The notes beneath the pieces are model-generated. The model saw nothing but the letters and a program-made list of their open reading frames with translations. It was not told the DNA's origin and searched no databases. Below are positions 18,211-27,327 of a stretch of DNA of 64,000 nt, in pieces. This stretch comes from Photobacterium atrarenae. GTDB taxonomy: Bacteria; Pseudomonadota; Gammaproteobacteria; Enterobacterales; Vibrionaceae. Where the stretch lies: contig NZ_CP101509.1 in the NCBI RefSeq assembly GCF_024380015.1, forward strand, positions 744,001 through 808,000, read 5' to 3'. How positions within the stretch are numbered: position 1 is the first letter of the stretch; each line of letters begins with the position of its first letter. The translations under genes and the position numbers were made by a program.

Positions 18211-18450
18211 TCAACCCAGCCCTGCTTTCGCTCGGGCAATAGCCGCTGTAATGGCTGCCTTGGCTTGGGGGCTATTCTTCCAGCACGTGGTTCGCAGCAT
18301 GGAAGCCACCATTTCAGCAATGTCATCCGCCTGATACGTGGCTAAATCAGACAAGGTGTCGATGCCAATTTCCTCGAACCTTTTCAGGACGGTAGGGCCC
18401 ACCCCTTTCACTGCCAGCAGTGCTTCTCTTTCGGAATCCGAAAACGCCAT
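18211..18450 (-). CDS. Small helix-hairpin-helix domain protein
   Basis: A 79-aa protein. Residues 8-36 (LLAVKGVGPTVLKRFEEIGI and TLSDLA) form a classic helix-hairpin-helix with the GVGPTV hairpin, a non-specific DNA-backbone binding element. The rest (MLRTTCWKNSPQAKAAITAA) is a short helical tail. The AAGGAGG-like site upstream supports the ATG. No catalytic residues are seen. It is probably a DNA-associated accessory protein, and its link to the membrane protein downstream is unknown. Confidence 0.75.
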   Translation of the reverse strand: MAFSDSEREALLAVKGVGPTVLKRFEEIGIDTLSDLATYQADDIAEMVASMLRTTCWKNSPQAKAAITAAIARAKAGLG

Positions 18451-18743
18451 TTTTCCTCCTTAAAAAACTGATCAAGTGACAAGCGCCATGCGATCAGATG
18501 TTGCCGCACCGGATCTGCCAGACGGTGGTTGAACGCCACTGCATCCTGGCATCATCTTTCATTGACTTTAATTTAGCCAGATCGGGGTTCAACATCTGCG
18601 GTATCGATCGCCAAGGCAAGGCCTTGGTCCACAAGTATCCACACGATCAAAATCCTGCAAAGTTTTGTCGACATCCGACCTTACGGCCATGTGGTCTCGT
18701 GCAGCCAGTCCGTTCTTTCACCAAACCTTCGTCAATAACCGAA

Positions 18744-20102
18744 TCAACCAACCCATTCGGATGCTGATTCAGATTCACGATTAAAAACATAAGACAGCCC
18801 ATCGATGATGCCCCCCCGCCAACATAAGCGTTCATGGCCGCCATCAAAGACTCTGTATTGAATTCGGTGTTGCTGCGAGACCAGCTGGTTGTACATATCC
18901 CGACTCAGGTCGATCATGATGTCTTCACCACTCCCCACTTCTAAAAAGAGGTTTAAGCGCACGTTCGCGCCAAGCCCAACGTGTACCTGACGACTCATGT
19001 CGCTGATTAAATCAGAGGGGTAAGGGGGAGAATAATCGCTCGGCAGTTTCACCAGAGAAAAGTCAGGCCACCAGAATGAGCCCGACTGGCACACAACGGC
19101 ACCAAAGCGCTCCGGCCAGTGAAGCGCGGCGTACATGGCCGCTAATCCACCCAGGCTCTGCCCGACAATGGCGGTTTGCCTGGGATCTTGAGTCACCGGA
19201 AAATAGTCAGAAACCCGCGGCAGCAGTTCAGTGATCACCGCCTGCCAGAATATGGGATTACAACTTAAATCCTCACTGCGCTGACGGACATTGACTTCAT
19301 CGACCAGCACATAAATTGCTTCGGGCAATTTTCCATGTTGCGTAGCCTGTGACAGCGCATCATAGATCGGTAACGATTGAGACCAAAAACGGCCATCAAG
19401 GATCAGCACCAGAGGCAAATGACGGCACGCTGTTGTTAAATTCGTAGAATAAAGCCATATCTCGCGGGTGCTGTTTAATCGTTGGCTCTGCCAACGGAAT
19501 GTGAGATCGGCACTGGCCCGGCATTGCCCGCACAAACCATCAAAGCTTTGCCATTCGGGTTGCGGCAGGGCATTTGGCATCTGTAAAGGGGTCTTATTTT
19601 TCCCCCACTCGCAGTTGTTTAAATTTTTCCGGCTGAATTCATCACGACAACTTAGTGGAAAAATCGTCCGCAGCCATTGCCGGTGCTGGACTCTCTTCGC
19701 TTCAGCACTTCCTGTGTATTTCGGCTGCACCTGCTGCAACGTAACCGGAATAAATGAATAGCCCCCACGCCAGGTTGGTTTGATGTTGTTGACATAAAAC
19801 CAGACGTCCGTCCCTTCTAAACGGGTCAGTTTGGCCATATCAAAACTGTGGTGATCGGTCACGCCATTAATGTCGATATAAACTTCTTTGATAGAACACT
19901 CATGATTAATCGGAATCTCCCGCCAAAGAAACAGCACCTCACGGTATTCCCCATCATGGGTGAGAATTAATGGCAAACCTTCCGATCGAATCTTTCCCCA
20001 CCATTGTTCATCACCCACACAACAGTTTTTACGGGCAAGAAAAGAAAGTATTCCTGAAAGGGATTTATCGGTTTGCATTAGGCTTTTTCCAGTAAATATC
20101 AT
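18744..20102 (-). CDS. Fes-like enterochelin esterase
   Basis: A 452-aa cytoplasmic alpha/beta hydrolase of the enterochelin-esterase family, which releases iron by cutting the ester bonds of catechol siderophores. The N-terminal half has the Fes-type domain (WREIPINHECSIKEVYIDIN, GTDVWFYVNNIKPTWRGGYS). The C-terminal half has the nucleophile elbow VGQSLGGLAAMYAALHWPE and a late His (FDGGHERLCWRGG). The start is either the ATG at 20102 or, with a better GGAAA site, the ATG at 20078. It is divergent from a TonB receptor across a Fur box, so it should be iron-repressed. Confidence 0.85.
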   Translation of the reverse strand: MIFTGKSLMQTDKSLSGILSFLARKNCCVGDEQWWGKIRSEGLPLILTHDGEYREVLFLWREIPINHECSIKEVYIDINGVTDHHSFDMAKLTRLEGTDVWFYVNNIKPTWRGGYSFIPVTLQQVQPKYTGSAEAKRVQHRQWLRTIFPLSCRDEFSRKNLNNCEWGKNKTPLQMPNALPQPEWQSFDGLCGQCRASADLTFRWQSQRLNSTREIWLYSTNLTTACRHLPLVLILDGRFWSQSLPIYDALSQATQHGKLPEAIYVLVDEVNVRQRSEDLSCNPIFWQAVITELLPRVSDYFPVTQDPRQTAIVGQSLGGLAAMYAALHWPERFGAVVCQSGSFWWPDFSLVKLPSDYSPPYPSDLISDMSRQVHVGLGANVRLNLFLEVGSGEDIMIDLSRDMYNQLVSQQHRIQYRVFDGGHERLCWRGGIIDGLSYVFNRESESASEWVG

Positions 20103-20182
20103 GATTCTGGCTCATTGAACGCGTGCTCATTTTCAAAAATGGAAATCAGTTAACATAAAATCCCCCGAACTTAGTTGCAAAT

Positions 20183-20203
20183 AAAAATAATTATCATTAG
20201 CAT
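20183..20203. promoter_or_regulatory. Fur box between esterase and TonB receptor
   Basis: AAAATAATTATCATTAGC sits in the 183-bp divergent promoter and resembles the Fur consensus of repeated ATAAT/ATTAT units. Fur with ferrous iron would repress both genes. Confidence 0.65.
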
Positions 20204-20285
20204 CATCGTCGCGTTAAATTTTGCATAACTGTGACTACAACTTCAAATGTTTTTCTTCATTTTGTAATTAAGGATTTATTCGGTC

Positions 20286-22352
20286 ATGAAGCCCATGGAT
20301 TTAAGCAGTCGTATTTCTATCAGTCATACCCACAAAACCAAACTTGCCACACTCATCAGCATTATTTGTCTCGGCACCAGCATGTCTGCCTCTGCCAGTG
20401 AGCAAGACAACAATAAGAACATGGAAACGATTGTTGTGACCGGTGAAAGGCTGGGGGGCACGCTCGCGGAAAATACCAGCTCGGTGACCGTATTCACGGA
20501 AGAAGCGGATAATGGTGAAGACCGAACCTACTACGACTTGCTGGATCGCGTCCCGAATGTCCTGAATGCCCCTTCGGGGATCCCGCATATTCGGGGTGTC
20601 GACGGACGCGGTGCGGGTGAAGGATTCCTGAGCTATATGACCGGTGCAACGCCCCGTGTGAACACAACGGTGGATGGTGTTGCCGAGTCCTGGACCGGTG
20701 AGGCCTTCGGCAAAGCCGGGCTTTGGGACACTGAGCAAGTCGAAATTTATAAAGGCCCTCAGTCAACGAACCAGGGTCGGAACAGTATTAGTGGTGCCGT
20801 GGTCATCAAGACCAAGGATCCAACCTTCTACACCGAAAGCAAAGTTCGCGCCGGCTATGAAAATGAAGATGATAAATACCATCTGGCAGGCATGGTTTCA
20901 GCTCCGATTGTCGACGAGAAACTCGCTTTCCGCCTGGCCGCGGAAGGAACCAAGGGCAACACCCCGATAAAATACTCGTTGCCGAACAACGACCAGTATC
21001 CTTGGGATCCGTCTGACATTGAATCCTACAATGTTCGAGGCAAGTTGTTATTGAGACCTTGGGGGAATGACAAGCTCACCGCAAAACTGACACTCGGCAG
21101 CCGAAATGAAGAAGGCCAGTATACCAATCTGGTATCAGCGAAAGACTCTTTAGAATATACCGACAAAAATGGTACACGTCGTCAGGAAACCAATAGTTGG
21201 AACATCAATTTCGATGTCGCTTACCTGATTAACGACGAGCTGGCTTTGGATGTATTGCTGGCCAAACGTTATTACTCAACCGAATTTGAGTCATACCCAC
21301 TGGTGGACTGGTGGGGTGACGTCGACGAAGACAATTATACCGCTGAAGCCAAGCTTTCGTATGACTCGCTCGATGACAAATACAAAGTCGTTGTCGGCAT
21401 CAGCAGCTTCTTCAAAGATCAGGATACCCAAACGGACTCATTAACGCGTAAAGACGAAGTACAGACTCACGCGATCTACTTTGATTCTAAAGTCAAACTC
21501 ACCGACCGTTGGGGGCTCTTGCTTGGCGCGCGTTATGAGCATGATGAACTCAAACGTGATTTCGACCATGTAAACCCCTCGCTCGATTTTAACGCAGATG
21601 AAGACAATAACATTCTGCTGCCGAAAGTCGGGGTGACGTATGACATCTCTGACACGTCAATGCTTGGCTTAACGGCACGTAAGGGGTATAACGCCGGCGG
21701 CCTGGGTTATAACAGATTCAAAGAAGAGGTGTTTGTCTTTGAGCAAGAAGAAGTGTGGACCTATGAGCTCAGCTCCCGCTCAACCTTCATGAACAATAAA
21801 CTAGGGCTCACCGCCAACATCTTCTATAACGACTATGAAAACTACCAAACCGTCGTTGATGGTGACAGTGGTGAGCGTGGAGATACTTTCATTGCCAACA
21901 TTCCGGAAGGCCAGACTTACGGTACAGAAGTCGAAACGACGTACTGGTTTGATTCCGGCCTGGATATTTTTGCCTTTGTCGGTCTGTTAAAAACCGAAAT
22001 CAACGAAAGTCCAGCAAGAACCCTTGGGGATCTCAAAGGCAACGAGTTTAGCTATGCGCCGAAACTTTCTGCCGGACTTGGCTTCACCCAACACTTCGAT
22101 TCCGGTCTGTTCTTCGGCGCGCGTGCCAATCACGTAACGGACTACTATACGGATCTGGAGAATGATGAAAGCAAGACCGCAGGCGATTATACGGTGCTCA
22201 ACCTCAACGCGGGTTATGCCGGTGATAACCTGACGGTTCGCGCATACGTTAAGAATGCTGCGGATACCGATTACGTCCTTCGTCAAAAGCACCGCATGTT
22301 TGAAGTTGGCGGACCACGGACCATGGGTATCGTTGCTGATTATCAATTTTAA
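20286..22352 (+). CDS. TonB-dependent catechol siderophore receptor
   Basis: A 688-aa outer-membrane receptor. A signal peptide ends near SMSASAS (about residue 38), followed by the TonB box METIVVTG. The plug domain contains DLLDRVPNVLNAPSGIPHIRG and EIYKGPQSTNQGRNSISGAV, and a 22-strand barrel ends in the C-terminal aromatic DYQF required for assembly. It imports a ferric siderophore powered by TonB-ExbB-ExbD. The paired Fes-like esterase suggests an ester-type catecholate such as enterobactin, but the ligand cannot be read from sequence. Confidence 0.92.
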   Translation: MKPMDLSSRISISHTHKTKLATLISIICLGTSMSASASEQDNNKNMETIVVTGERLGGTLAENTSSVTVFTEEADNGEDRTYYDLLDRVPNVLNAPSGIPHIRGVDGRGAGEGFLSYMTGATPRVNTTVDGVAESWTGEAFGKAGLWDTEQVEIYKGPQSTNQGRNSISGAVVIKTKDPTFYTESKVRAGYENEDDKYHLAGMVSAPIVDEKLAFRLAAEGTKGNTPIKYSLPNNDQYPWDPSDIESYNVRGKLLLRPWGNDKLTAKLTLGSRNEEGQYTNLVSAKDSLEYTDKNGTRRQETNSWNINFDVAYLINDELALDVLLAKRYYSTEFESYPLVDWWGDVDEDNYTAEAKLSYDSLDDKYKVVVGISSFFKDQDTQTDSLTRKDEVQTHAIYFDSKVKLTDRWGLLLGARYEHDELKRDFDHVNPSLDFNADEDNNILLPKVGVTYDISDTSMLGLTARKGYNAGGLGYNRFKEEVFVFEQEEVWTYELSSRSTFMNNKLGLTANIFYNDYENYQTVVDGDSGERGDTFIANIPEGQTYGTEVETTYWFDSGLDIFAFVGLLKTEINESPARTLGDLKGNEFSYAPKLSAGLGFTQHFDSGLFFGARANHVTDYYTDLENDESKTAGDYTVLNLNAGYAGDNLTVRAYVKNAADTDYVLRQKHRMFEVGGPRTMGIVADYQF

Positions 22353-22408
22353 CCCACTTTTACCTGGCACCGACTTATTGCCAGGCAATGGTTTCAGTTA
22401 AAATCAAT

Positions 22409-22474
22409 CAGGGCAATTTTATCTTCCTCGAAGACCCGGTTATGAATGGGATTCGTTGAAATAAAATTGCCCTG
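22409..22474. repeat. Long-loop 14-bp inverted repeat
   Basis: CAGGGCAATTTTAT and its exact complement flank a 38-nt spacer in the convergent gap between the TonB receptor and the Lrp gene. A smaller CCTGGCA/TGCCAGG hairpin lies just before it (22362-22384). It may be a terminator or RNA element. Confidence 0.5.
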
Positions 22475-22577
22475 TTCTTCACTCACTCAAAATACGGTTG
22501 TCAATCGCTACTTATTCCGCCATTCAATAAGCGGCCAACGTGGTTCAAAATGACAGAAAATAATTGTGTAAGCGCCG

Positions 22578-23030
22578 CTAAAGTACATTCAATGTGGCCT
22601 TAACACGGTCCAGCACCACAATGGTTCTAAACCATTTCACATTCGCATTACTGTGAAACAAATTATCGCAAATCTCCTGAAAACGCTGCATATTCGGCAC
22701 CAGCAGCACCAGCATGAAATCTGCCTCGCCCGTGACATAGTAGCATTGCTGAATTTCCGGCCCAGAGAAGCTTTCTTTTAAGGCCTGAAGATCGTGTATG
22801 TGCGTTTTCTCGGCCTGAACTTCCACCAGGACAGTGATGACCTGATCAAGCTTATTCGGATCCAGAACCGCAACGTTCGCTTGAATATAACCGTTCTCTT
22901 TGAGTTTTTGGATGCGCCGCTGCACTGAGGCGGTCGACAGGTGAACAGCTTCAGCGAGTTCGCGTAAGGGCGTCTGGCAGTTCTGCTGCAACAACTCCAA
23001 CAGGGCGTAATCATATTTATCCAGTGACAT
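22578..23030 (-). CDS. Lrp/AsnC family transcriptional regulator
   Basis: A 150-aa Lrp-type regulator: an N-terminal HTH (MSLDKYDYALLELLQQNCQT, LRELAEAVHLSTASVQRRIQ) and a C-terminal RAM effector domain (VITVLVEVQA, CYYVTGEADFMLVLLVPNM). I chose ATG 23030, where the family normally begins; longer in-frame starts would add an atypical extension. It is divergent from a DMT-family transporter across about 110 bp, a common arrangement in which an Lrp protein controls amino-acid export. Confidence 0.9.
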   Translation of the reverse strand: MSLDKYDYALLELLQQNCQTPLRELAEAVHLSTASVQRRIQKLKENGYIQANVAVLDPNKLDQVITVLVEVQAEKTHIHDLQALKESFSGPEIQQCYYVTGEADFMLVLLVPNMQRFQEICDNLFHSNANVKWFRTIVVLDRVKATLNVL

Positions 23031-23139
23031 ATGCAGTCCGTGCGAGAAATTTTCTCGCTTACCGTATGTTTTTAGAGCACCTTTATCAAGGGATACGCAA
23101 TAAAATACTGTCATCTAAACATTTACTTTATATAAACGT

Positions 23140-24036
23140 ATGCAGACTCGCGCTAATACTACTGTCGGCGTCACTCTCAATGTGATTGCTTCGGCACTTT
23201 TTGCCCTCATGTTCGCCTATACCTCACTGTTGAACGAGCTCAAAGGGCTGGAGATTTATGGCTGGCGTATCTTTCTTACCTTCCCGCTTTTAACATTATT
23301 TATTGTCATCAAGGGTTACTGGCCGCAAGTTCAAATCATTTTTCAACGATTGCGACATGAGCGCTATTTTGGCCTGACCCGTATCGTCTCATCCTTTCTG
23401 ATCGGGATTCAATTGTGGCTGTTCCTGTGGGCTCCCGGCAATGGCTACGGCCTTGCCGTCTCCCTTGGCTACTTTATGATGCCCATCACCATGGTGGCTG
23501 TCGGGCGATTTGTCTTTCAAGATCGGATGTCCCGGCTCCAGCAGCTCGCTTGTTTATTTGCGGTGCTTGGTGTGTTGAATCAACTTGCGATCTCCCAAAC
23601 TCTGGCGTGGCCAACCTTGGTCGTCTGTTTGGGTTATCCGATCTATTTTGCGCTACGACATAAAACAGACACCAACAATATCGGTGGCGTCTGGTTTGAT
23701 ATGATGCTCAGCCTACCTTTCAGCCTCTACTTTATCCTGCAGAGTGGCTACGTACTCGATGAACTTCAGGTGAGTTTCGACTTACTGTGGTTGGTGACAG
23801 GCTTAGGGGTGATCAGTGCCCTGGCTCTCGCGTTTCAGTCTCTTTCCGCTCCACATCTCAATCTGAGTCTTTTTGGCTTACTCGTTTATGTTGAACCCGT
23901 CTTGCTCCTCGTGGTAGCCCTTCTGTTCGGTGAAACGATCAGCGCAAAAGAATGGCCAACTTATATTGCGATTTGGCTGGCAGTTGCGGTCCTCATGCTG
24001 GAAGGTGCCAGAAGCCTGAAAAGATCAAAACACTAG
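23140..24036 (+). CDS. RarD-like DMT-superfamily transporter
   Basis: A 298-aa protein with about ten membrane spans of the EamA/RarD type. IASALFALMFAYTSLLNELKG opens the first repeat, and LNLSLFGLLVYVEPVLLLVV closes the second. It is distantly related to the DMT gene at 5298-6161. Divergence from an Lrp gene suggests export of an amino acid or analogue. Export of the locally made siderophore is conceivable, but nothing in the sequence shows it. Confidence 0.85.
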   Translation: MQTRANTTVGVTLNVIASALFALMFAYTSLLNELKGLEIYGWRIFLTFPLLTLFIVIKGYWPQVQIIFQRLRHERYFGLTRIVSSFLIGIQLWLFLWAPGNGYGLAVSLGYFMMPITMVAVGRFVFQDRMSRLQQLACLFAVLGVLNQLAISQTLAWPTLVVCLGYPIYFALRHKTDTNNIGGVWFDMMLSLPFSLYFILQSGYVLDELQVSFDLLWLVTGLGVISALALAFQSLSAPHLNLSLFGLLVYVEPVLLLVVALLFGETISAKEWPTYIAIWLAVAVLMLEGARSLKRSKH

Positions 24037-24064
24037 CTGGGACTTCTTTCTGAACGTTCCAAAA

Positions 24065-24100
24065 AATCAAAGCCTGACCGGCGTCAGGCTTTGATTCTTA
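24065..24100 (+). terminator. Intrinsic terminator, convergent gap
   Basis: Perfect 14-bp stem (AATCAAAGCCTGAC / GTCAGGCTTTGATT) with a CGGC loop, followed by CTTATT and preceded by A6. It can therefore act in both directions between the DMT gene and the ABC transporter operon. Confidence 0.8.
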
Positions 24101-24122
24101 TTACCGGCACCACAAGGATGCA

Positions 24123-24875
24123 TCAGAGAATTTTCGACAAGAACTGCTGCAGTCGCGGATGCTTGGGGGAGTCAAAAATATTCGCCGGGGTATCCCCCAC
24201 CAGCAGCTCACCATCTTCCATGAATAGCACCCGGTCGGCCACTTCGCGGGCAAAGCCCATTTCGTGCGTCACCACCACCATGGTCATCCCTTCCGCGGCC
24301 AGATCTTTCATCACGTCCAGCACCTCGCCGACCATTTCCGGGTCGAGCGCCGAAGTCGGCTCATCAAACAGCATCACATCCGGCTGCATCGCCAGTGCCC
24401 TCGCAATCGCTACCCGCTGCTGCTGGCCGCCGGAGAGCTGCGACGGGTAGACATCCATTTTCTCGGTCAGTCCGACCCGCTTGAGCAGTGCCTCAGCTTC
24501 CGGCTCCAATTCAGTCCGGCTGCGGCCCAGCACTTTCTCCGGCGCCAGTATCACATTGCCCTTCACGGTTTTGTGCGGGAACAGGTTGAACGACTGGAAC
24601 ACCATACCAACATTGGCGCGCAGATCATTGATATTGGTCGACTTGGCATACATGTCCATGCCGTCAATCTGGATCGATCCGGAGCTGATCACTTCCAGCT
24701 GGTTCAGGGTTCGCAAAAAGGTCGACTTGCCGGACCCGGACGGGCCGATAATCACCACCACTTCGCCGCGCTTGACCGTGGCGCTGACATCTTTCAGCGC
24801 ATGGCACTGGTTGGGATACACTTTGTTGACATCGGTTGCGACAATCATCTCATCGCCTTCATACGCTCTAGTCAC
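24123..24875 (-). CDS. Polar amino acid ABC transporter ATPase (GlnQ-like)
   Basis: A 250-aa ATPase with Walker [10 protein letters not shown], signature [16 protein letters not shown], Walker [13 protein letters not shown] and the switch His in [16 protein letters not shown], a set typical of the GlnQ/HisP subfamily. I chose the GTG at 24875, which overlaps the permease stop (GTGA) and allows coupled translation. It is the last gene of a binding protein-permease-ATPase operon for polar amino acid import. Confidence 0.92.
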   Translation of the reverse strand: MTRAYEGDEMIVATDVNKVYPNQCHALKDVSATVKRGEVVVIIGPSGSGKSTFLRTLNQLEVISSGSIQIDGMDMYAKSTNINDLRANVGMVFQSFNLFPHKTVKGNVILAPEKVLGRSRTELEPEAEALLKRVGLTEKMDVYPSQLSGGQQQRVAIARALAMQPDVMLFDEPTSALDPEMVGEVLDVMKDLAAEGMTMVVVTHEMGFAREVADRVLFMEDGELLVGDTPANIFDSPKHPRLQQFLSKIL

Positions 24876-25815
24876 TGCTCGCCATCCTCTTTTCAATCCG
24901 CTGAACACCCCACGACAGGCTCGTGGTCAACACCAGGTACAGACCGGCCACCACGAACCAGACTTCGAACGTGGCAAAGCTGCCGCTGATCACTTCCCGT
25001 CCGGCTTTAGTCAGATCGGTAATGGAAATCACCGACACCAAAGACGAGTCCTTAATCAGAGTAATTAGCTGCCCGGCCATCGGCGGTAGGGTGCGCTTAA
25101 ATGCCTGCGGCAAAATCACATAGACCATGGCTTTGGGATAACTCATCCCCAGCGAGCGCGCGGCTTCCATCTGGCCCGGCGGAATCGACTGAATCCCCGA
25201 ACGGATGATCTCCGCAATATAAGCCCCGGTGAAAATTGACAGTGCCACCACCCCTGCGGTAAAGCGCTCCAGCTCAAAAATAGTGCCGAGGAAAAAGTAG
25301 ACGATAAAAATCTGTACCAGCAGCGGCGTGCCTCGGATCAGTTCGACATACAGCAGCGACAGGTTCCGGCTGATCGGGTTGTGGGAGATCCGCATCAATC
25401 CGGCCACCAGCCCGAGCATAATGGCAAAGCACAACGACAGCACTGAGATTTTCAACGTCACCCACAGCCCTAACGTCACCGGACCTATGGTCCACTGGTC
25501 ACTGCGGGCAATCACGTCGCCCTCAAAGACCAAATCACCGGGTTGGACCAGCCGCTCGTCATAATCACTGATCTGCTGCGGGGTGTCGTTGTAGTCAAGC
25601 AGGATAGTCAGGCTGTTGTCGGCATTGATCACCACAGTACCATCGCCCTGGGCCCGGATTTCCTGCGGTGAGGTGTCGACAATAAACGGCAGCACCCGTT
25701 GCCACTGCCAGTTATAATTAATGGATTTGGAGGCCTGATAAAGGCCCAGCATCAGCGCCCCGACAATGGCCACAGAAGCCAGGTGCCAGAGCCAGCGGTG
25801 AGTCGTCCTAATCAT
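24868..25815 (-). CDS. Polar amino acid ABC transporter permease
   Basis: A 315-aa permease of the HisMQ/GlnP family. It has one N-terminal helix and a periplasmic insert (about residues 40-110) before the conserved core, which begins [20 protein letters not shown]. The EAA loop is [20 protein letters not shown], which contacts the ATPase. The N-terminal insert is larger than in minimal members (about 220-250 aa). It probably forms a homodimer, as only one permease gene is present. Confidence 0.9.
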   Translation of the reverse strand: MIRTTHRWLWHLASVAIVGALMLGLYQASKSINYNWQWQRVLPFIVDTSPQEIRAQGDGTVVINADNSLTILLDYNDTPQQISDYDERLVQPGDLVFEGDVIARSDQWTIGPVTLGLWVTLKISVLSLCFAIMLGLVAGLMRISHNPISRNLSLLYVELIRGTPLLVQIFIVYFFLGTIFELERFTAGVVALSIFTGAYIAEIIRSGIQSIPPGQMEAARSLGMSYPKAMVYVILPQAFKRTLPPMAGQLITLIKDSSLVSVISITDLTKAGREVISGSFATFEVWFVVAGLYLVLTTSLSWGVQRIEKRMASSD

Positions 25816-25885
25816 ACTTCTTCCTTAGGCGTACGGTAGAGTCACAATCAACAGCGGCCGCTCGCGCAGCCGCTGTTCAAACGGC

Positions 25886-26692
25886 TTATTGCACCTGGCT
25901 CAGCCAGCTGTCGCTCTTGAACCACTTGTCGTAGATCCGATCGTACGTGCCGTCACCTTTGACCTGGCGCAGGAAGTTATTGAGGAAATTCAGCATATCC
26001 ATATCGCCCTGAGCGACAGCCCAGCCCAGCGGCTCATAGGTGAACGGCTGCTCCAGGTGCACCACTTTACCGGCATTCTGCGCGGCATAAATCGCATTGA
26101 ACGGCATGTCATACACCAGGGCATCGGCTTTGCCGTTGGCCACTTCCAGTGCGGCATCAGCCTGAGTTTCAAACACATTCATCTTGGCGCTGCTGATCAT
26201 CCGCTTGCTCGCCTGCTCCCCGGTCGTGCCGAGTTTGGTGGCAATGGTGTACTTGCTGTTGTTCAGATCGCGGTAACTGGTGACTTCGCCTTTCAGCTTT
26301 GGATTGAGCAAAATACTCTGGCCGATCACGATGTACGGGTCGGAAAAGTTCACCCGCATGTTGCGCTGGGCATTGATCGTCATCCCGGCATTGATCATGT
26401 GGCACTTGCCGGTCAGCAAGGTCGGGATGATCCCGTCCCATGCTGTGTTTACCGGCACGTATTTCACCCCCATCTGGCGGGCCATCAGCTTGCCGAGATC
26501 GATATCAAACCCGATATAGGCGCCGTTTTTGCTCTTCATCTCAAACGGCATGTACCCAGCATCAAAACAGACGCGCAACTCACCCGACTCAACGATATCA
26601 TCCAGAATTGGCCCAGCCATTGCTGTTGTTGACACCCCAACCAATGCACACGTCGCAATCATGCTTTTCACAAACTTTCGTATAGACATCCT
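25886..26692 (-). CDS. Amino acid ABC transporter periplasmic binding protein
   Basis: A 268-aa family 3 solute-binding protein with a signal peptide (MSIRKFVKSMIATCALVG to TTAMA). The mature start is ILDDIVESGELRVCFDAGYM. GAYIGFDIDLGKLMARQMGV and DALVYDMPFNAIYA carry the conserved ligand-pocket Asp/Arg pattern of the SBP_bac_3 fold. I chose ATG 26692 with AAAGGG upstream. It leads the three-gene import operon; the exact amino acid is unknown. Confidence 0.9.
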   Translation of the reverse strand, partial: RMSIRKFVKSMIATCALVGVSTTAMAGPILDDIVESGELRVCFDAGYMPFEMKSKNGAYIGFDIDLGKLMARQMGVKYVPVNTAWDGIIPTLLTGKCHMINAGMTINAQRNMRVNFSDPYIVIGQSILLNPKLKGEVTSYRDLNNSKYTIATKLGTTGEQASKRMISSAKMNVFETQADAALEVANGKADALVYDMPFNAIYAAQNAGKVVHLEQPFTYEPLGWAVAQGDMDMLNFLNNFLRQVKGDGTYDRIYDKWFKSDSWLSQVQ

Positions 26693-27327
26693 TGTACCCT
26701 TTGTTATGAATAAAAATATACTTCTTCTGCGCGATACAACTAGGTTATAGCAAAGATAATATTGTGAACTCAAACCGGGCCGAATAGAAAACAATCAACC
26801 CAGTCCCCTGAAACACATACGATAAAGGGATAAAACACCACCTAAGAGCAAGTTATTAGAACATTAATGCAATCTATACATATAACACCAGACACAAAGA
26901 CCAAAAAGAATAACAATTCACAATTTATGATTTTTTAGTTTATTATTTGAGAATATTGCCACGTATTAACCAAATCAACCAAAACCGGGCCTCCTGCCGA
27001 AATCGACTTTGGTCCTGCACAGTTCCTGAACAAATCCTGAACAGTTCCCGAATAGCTTTTGCCCACGGCTCGACCTCGTCTCGCACCGTAATTGGCAGAT
27101 TGATCGTACGTCGGGCCATAAAATATGACACCGATGCAAATGATAATAATTGCCATTTGTATTAATACCGTTATTATTTCTGGCATGGCGTGTTCTGAGT
27201 CTGGCGTGTGTACTGCAATCTCTGCGAGAAACTTTCTGCCCGCTGACCAGAACACAAATGGATACTGCATAAAGGAACTGGCGATCACGCCCTCTGCTTT
27301 ATCTCCCCCGATCACAAGGTACGAAAC
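26693..27327. promoter_or_regulatory. Divergent spacer with repeats and Fur box
   Basis: The 635-bp gap between the amino-acid ABC operon and the condensation-enzyme gene. It contains an AT-rich stretch (26870-26950), tandem TCCTGAACA-like units at about 27019-27055 and a Fur box at 27138-27158. No credible gene is visible, and 180 bp separate the Fur box from the start codon. Confidence 0.55.
27138..27158 (+). promoter_or_regulatory. Fur box upstream of condensation gene
   Basis: AATGATAATAATTGCCATTT matches the Fur consensus of NATAAT repeats. It predicts iron repression of the condensation enzyme and DAHP synthase genes. Confidence 0.65.
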
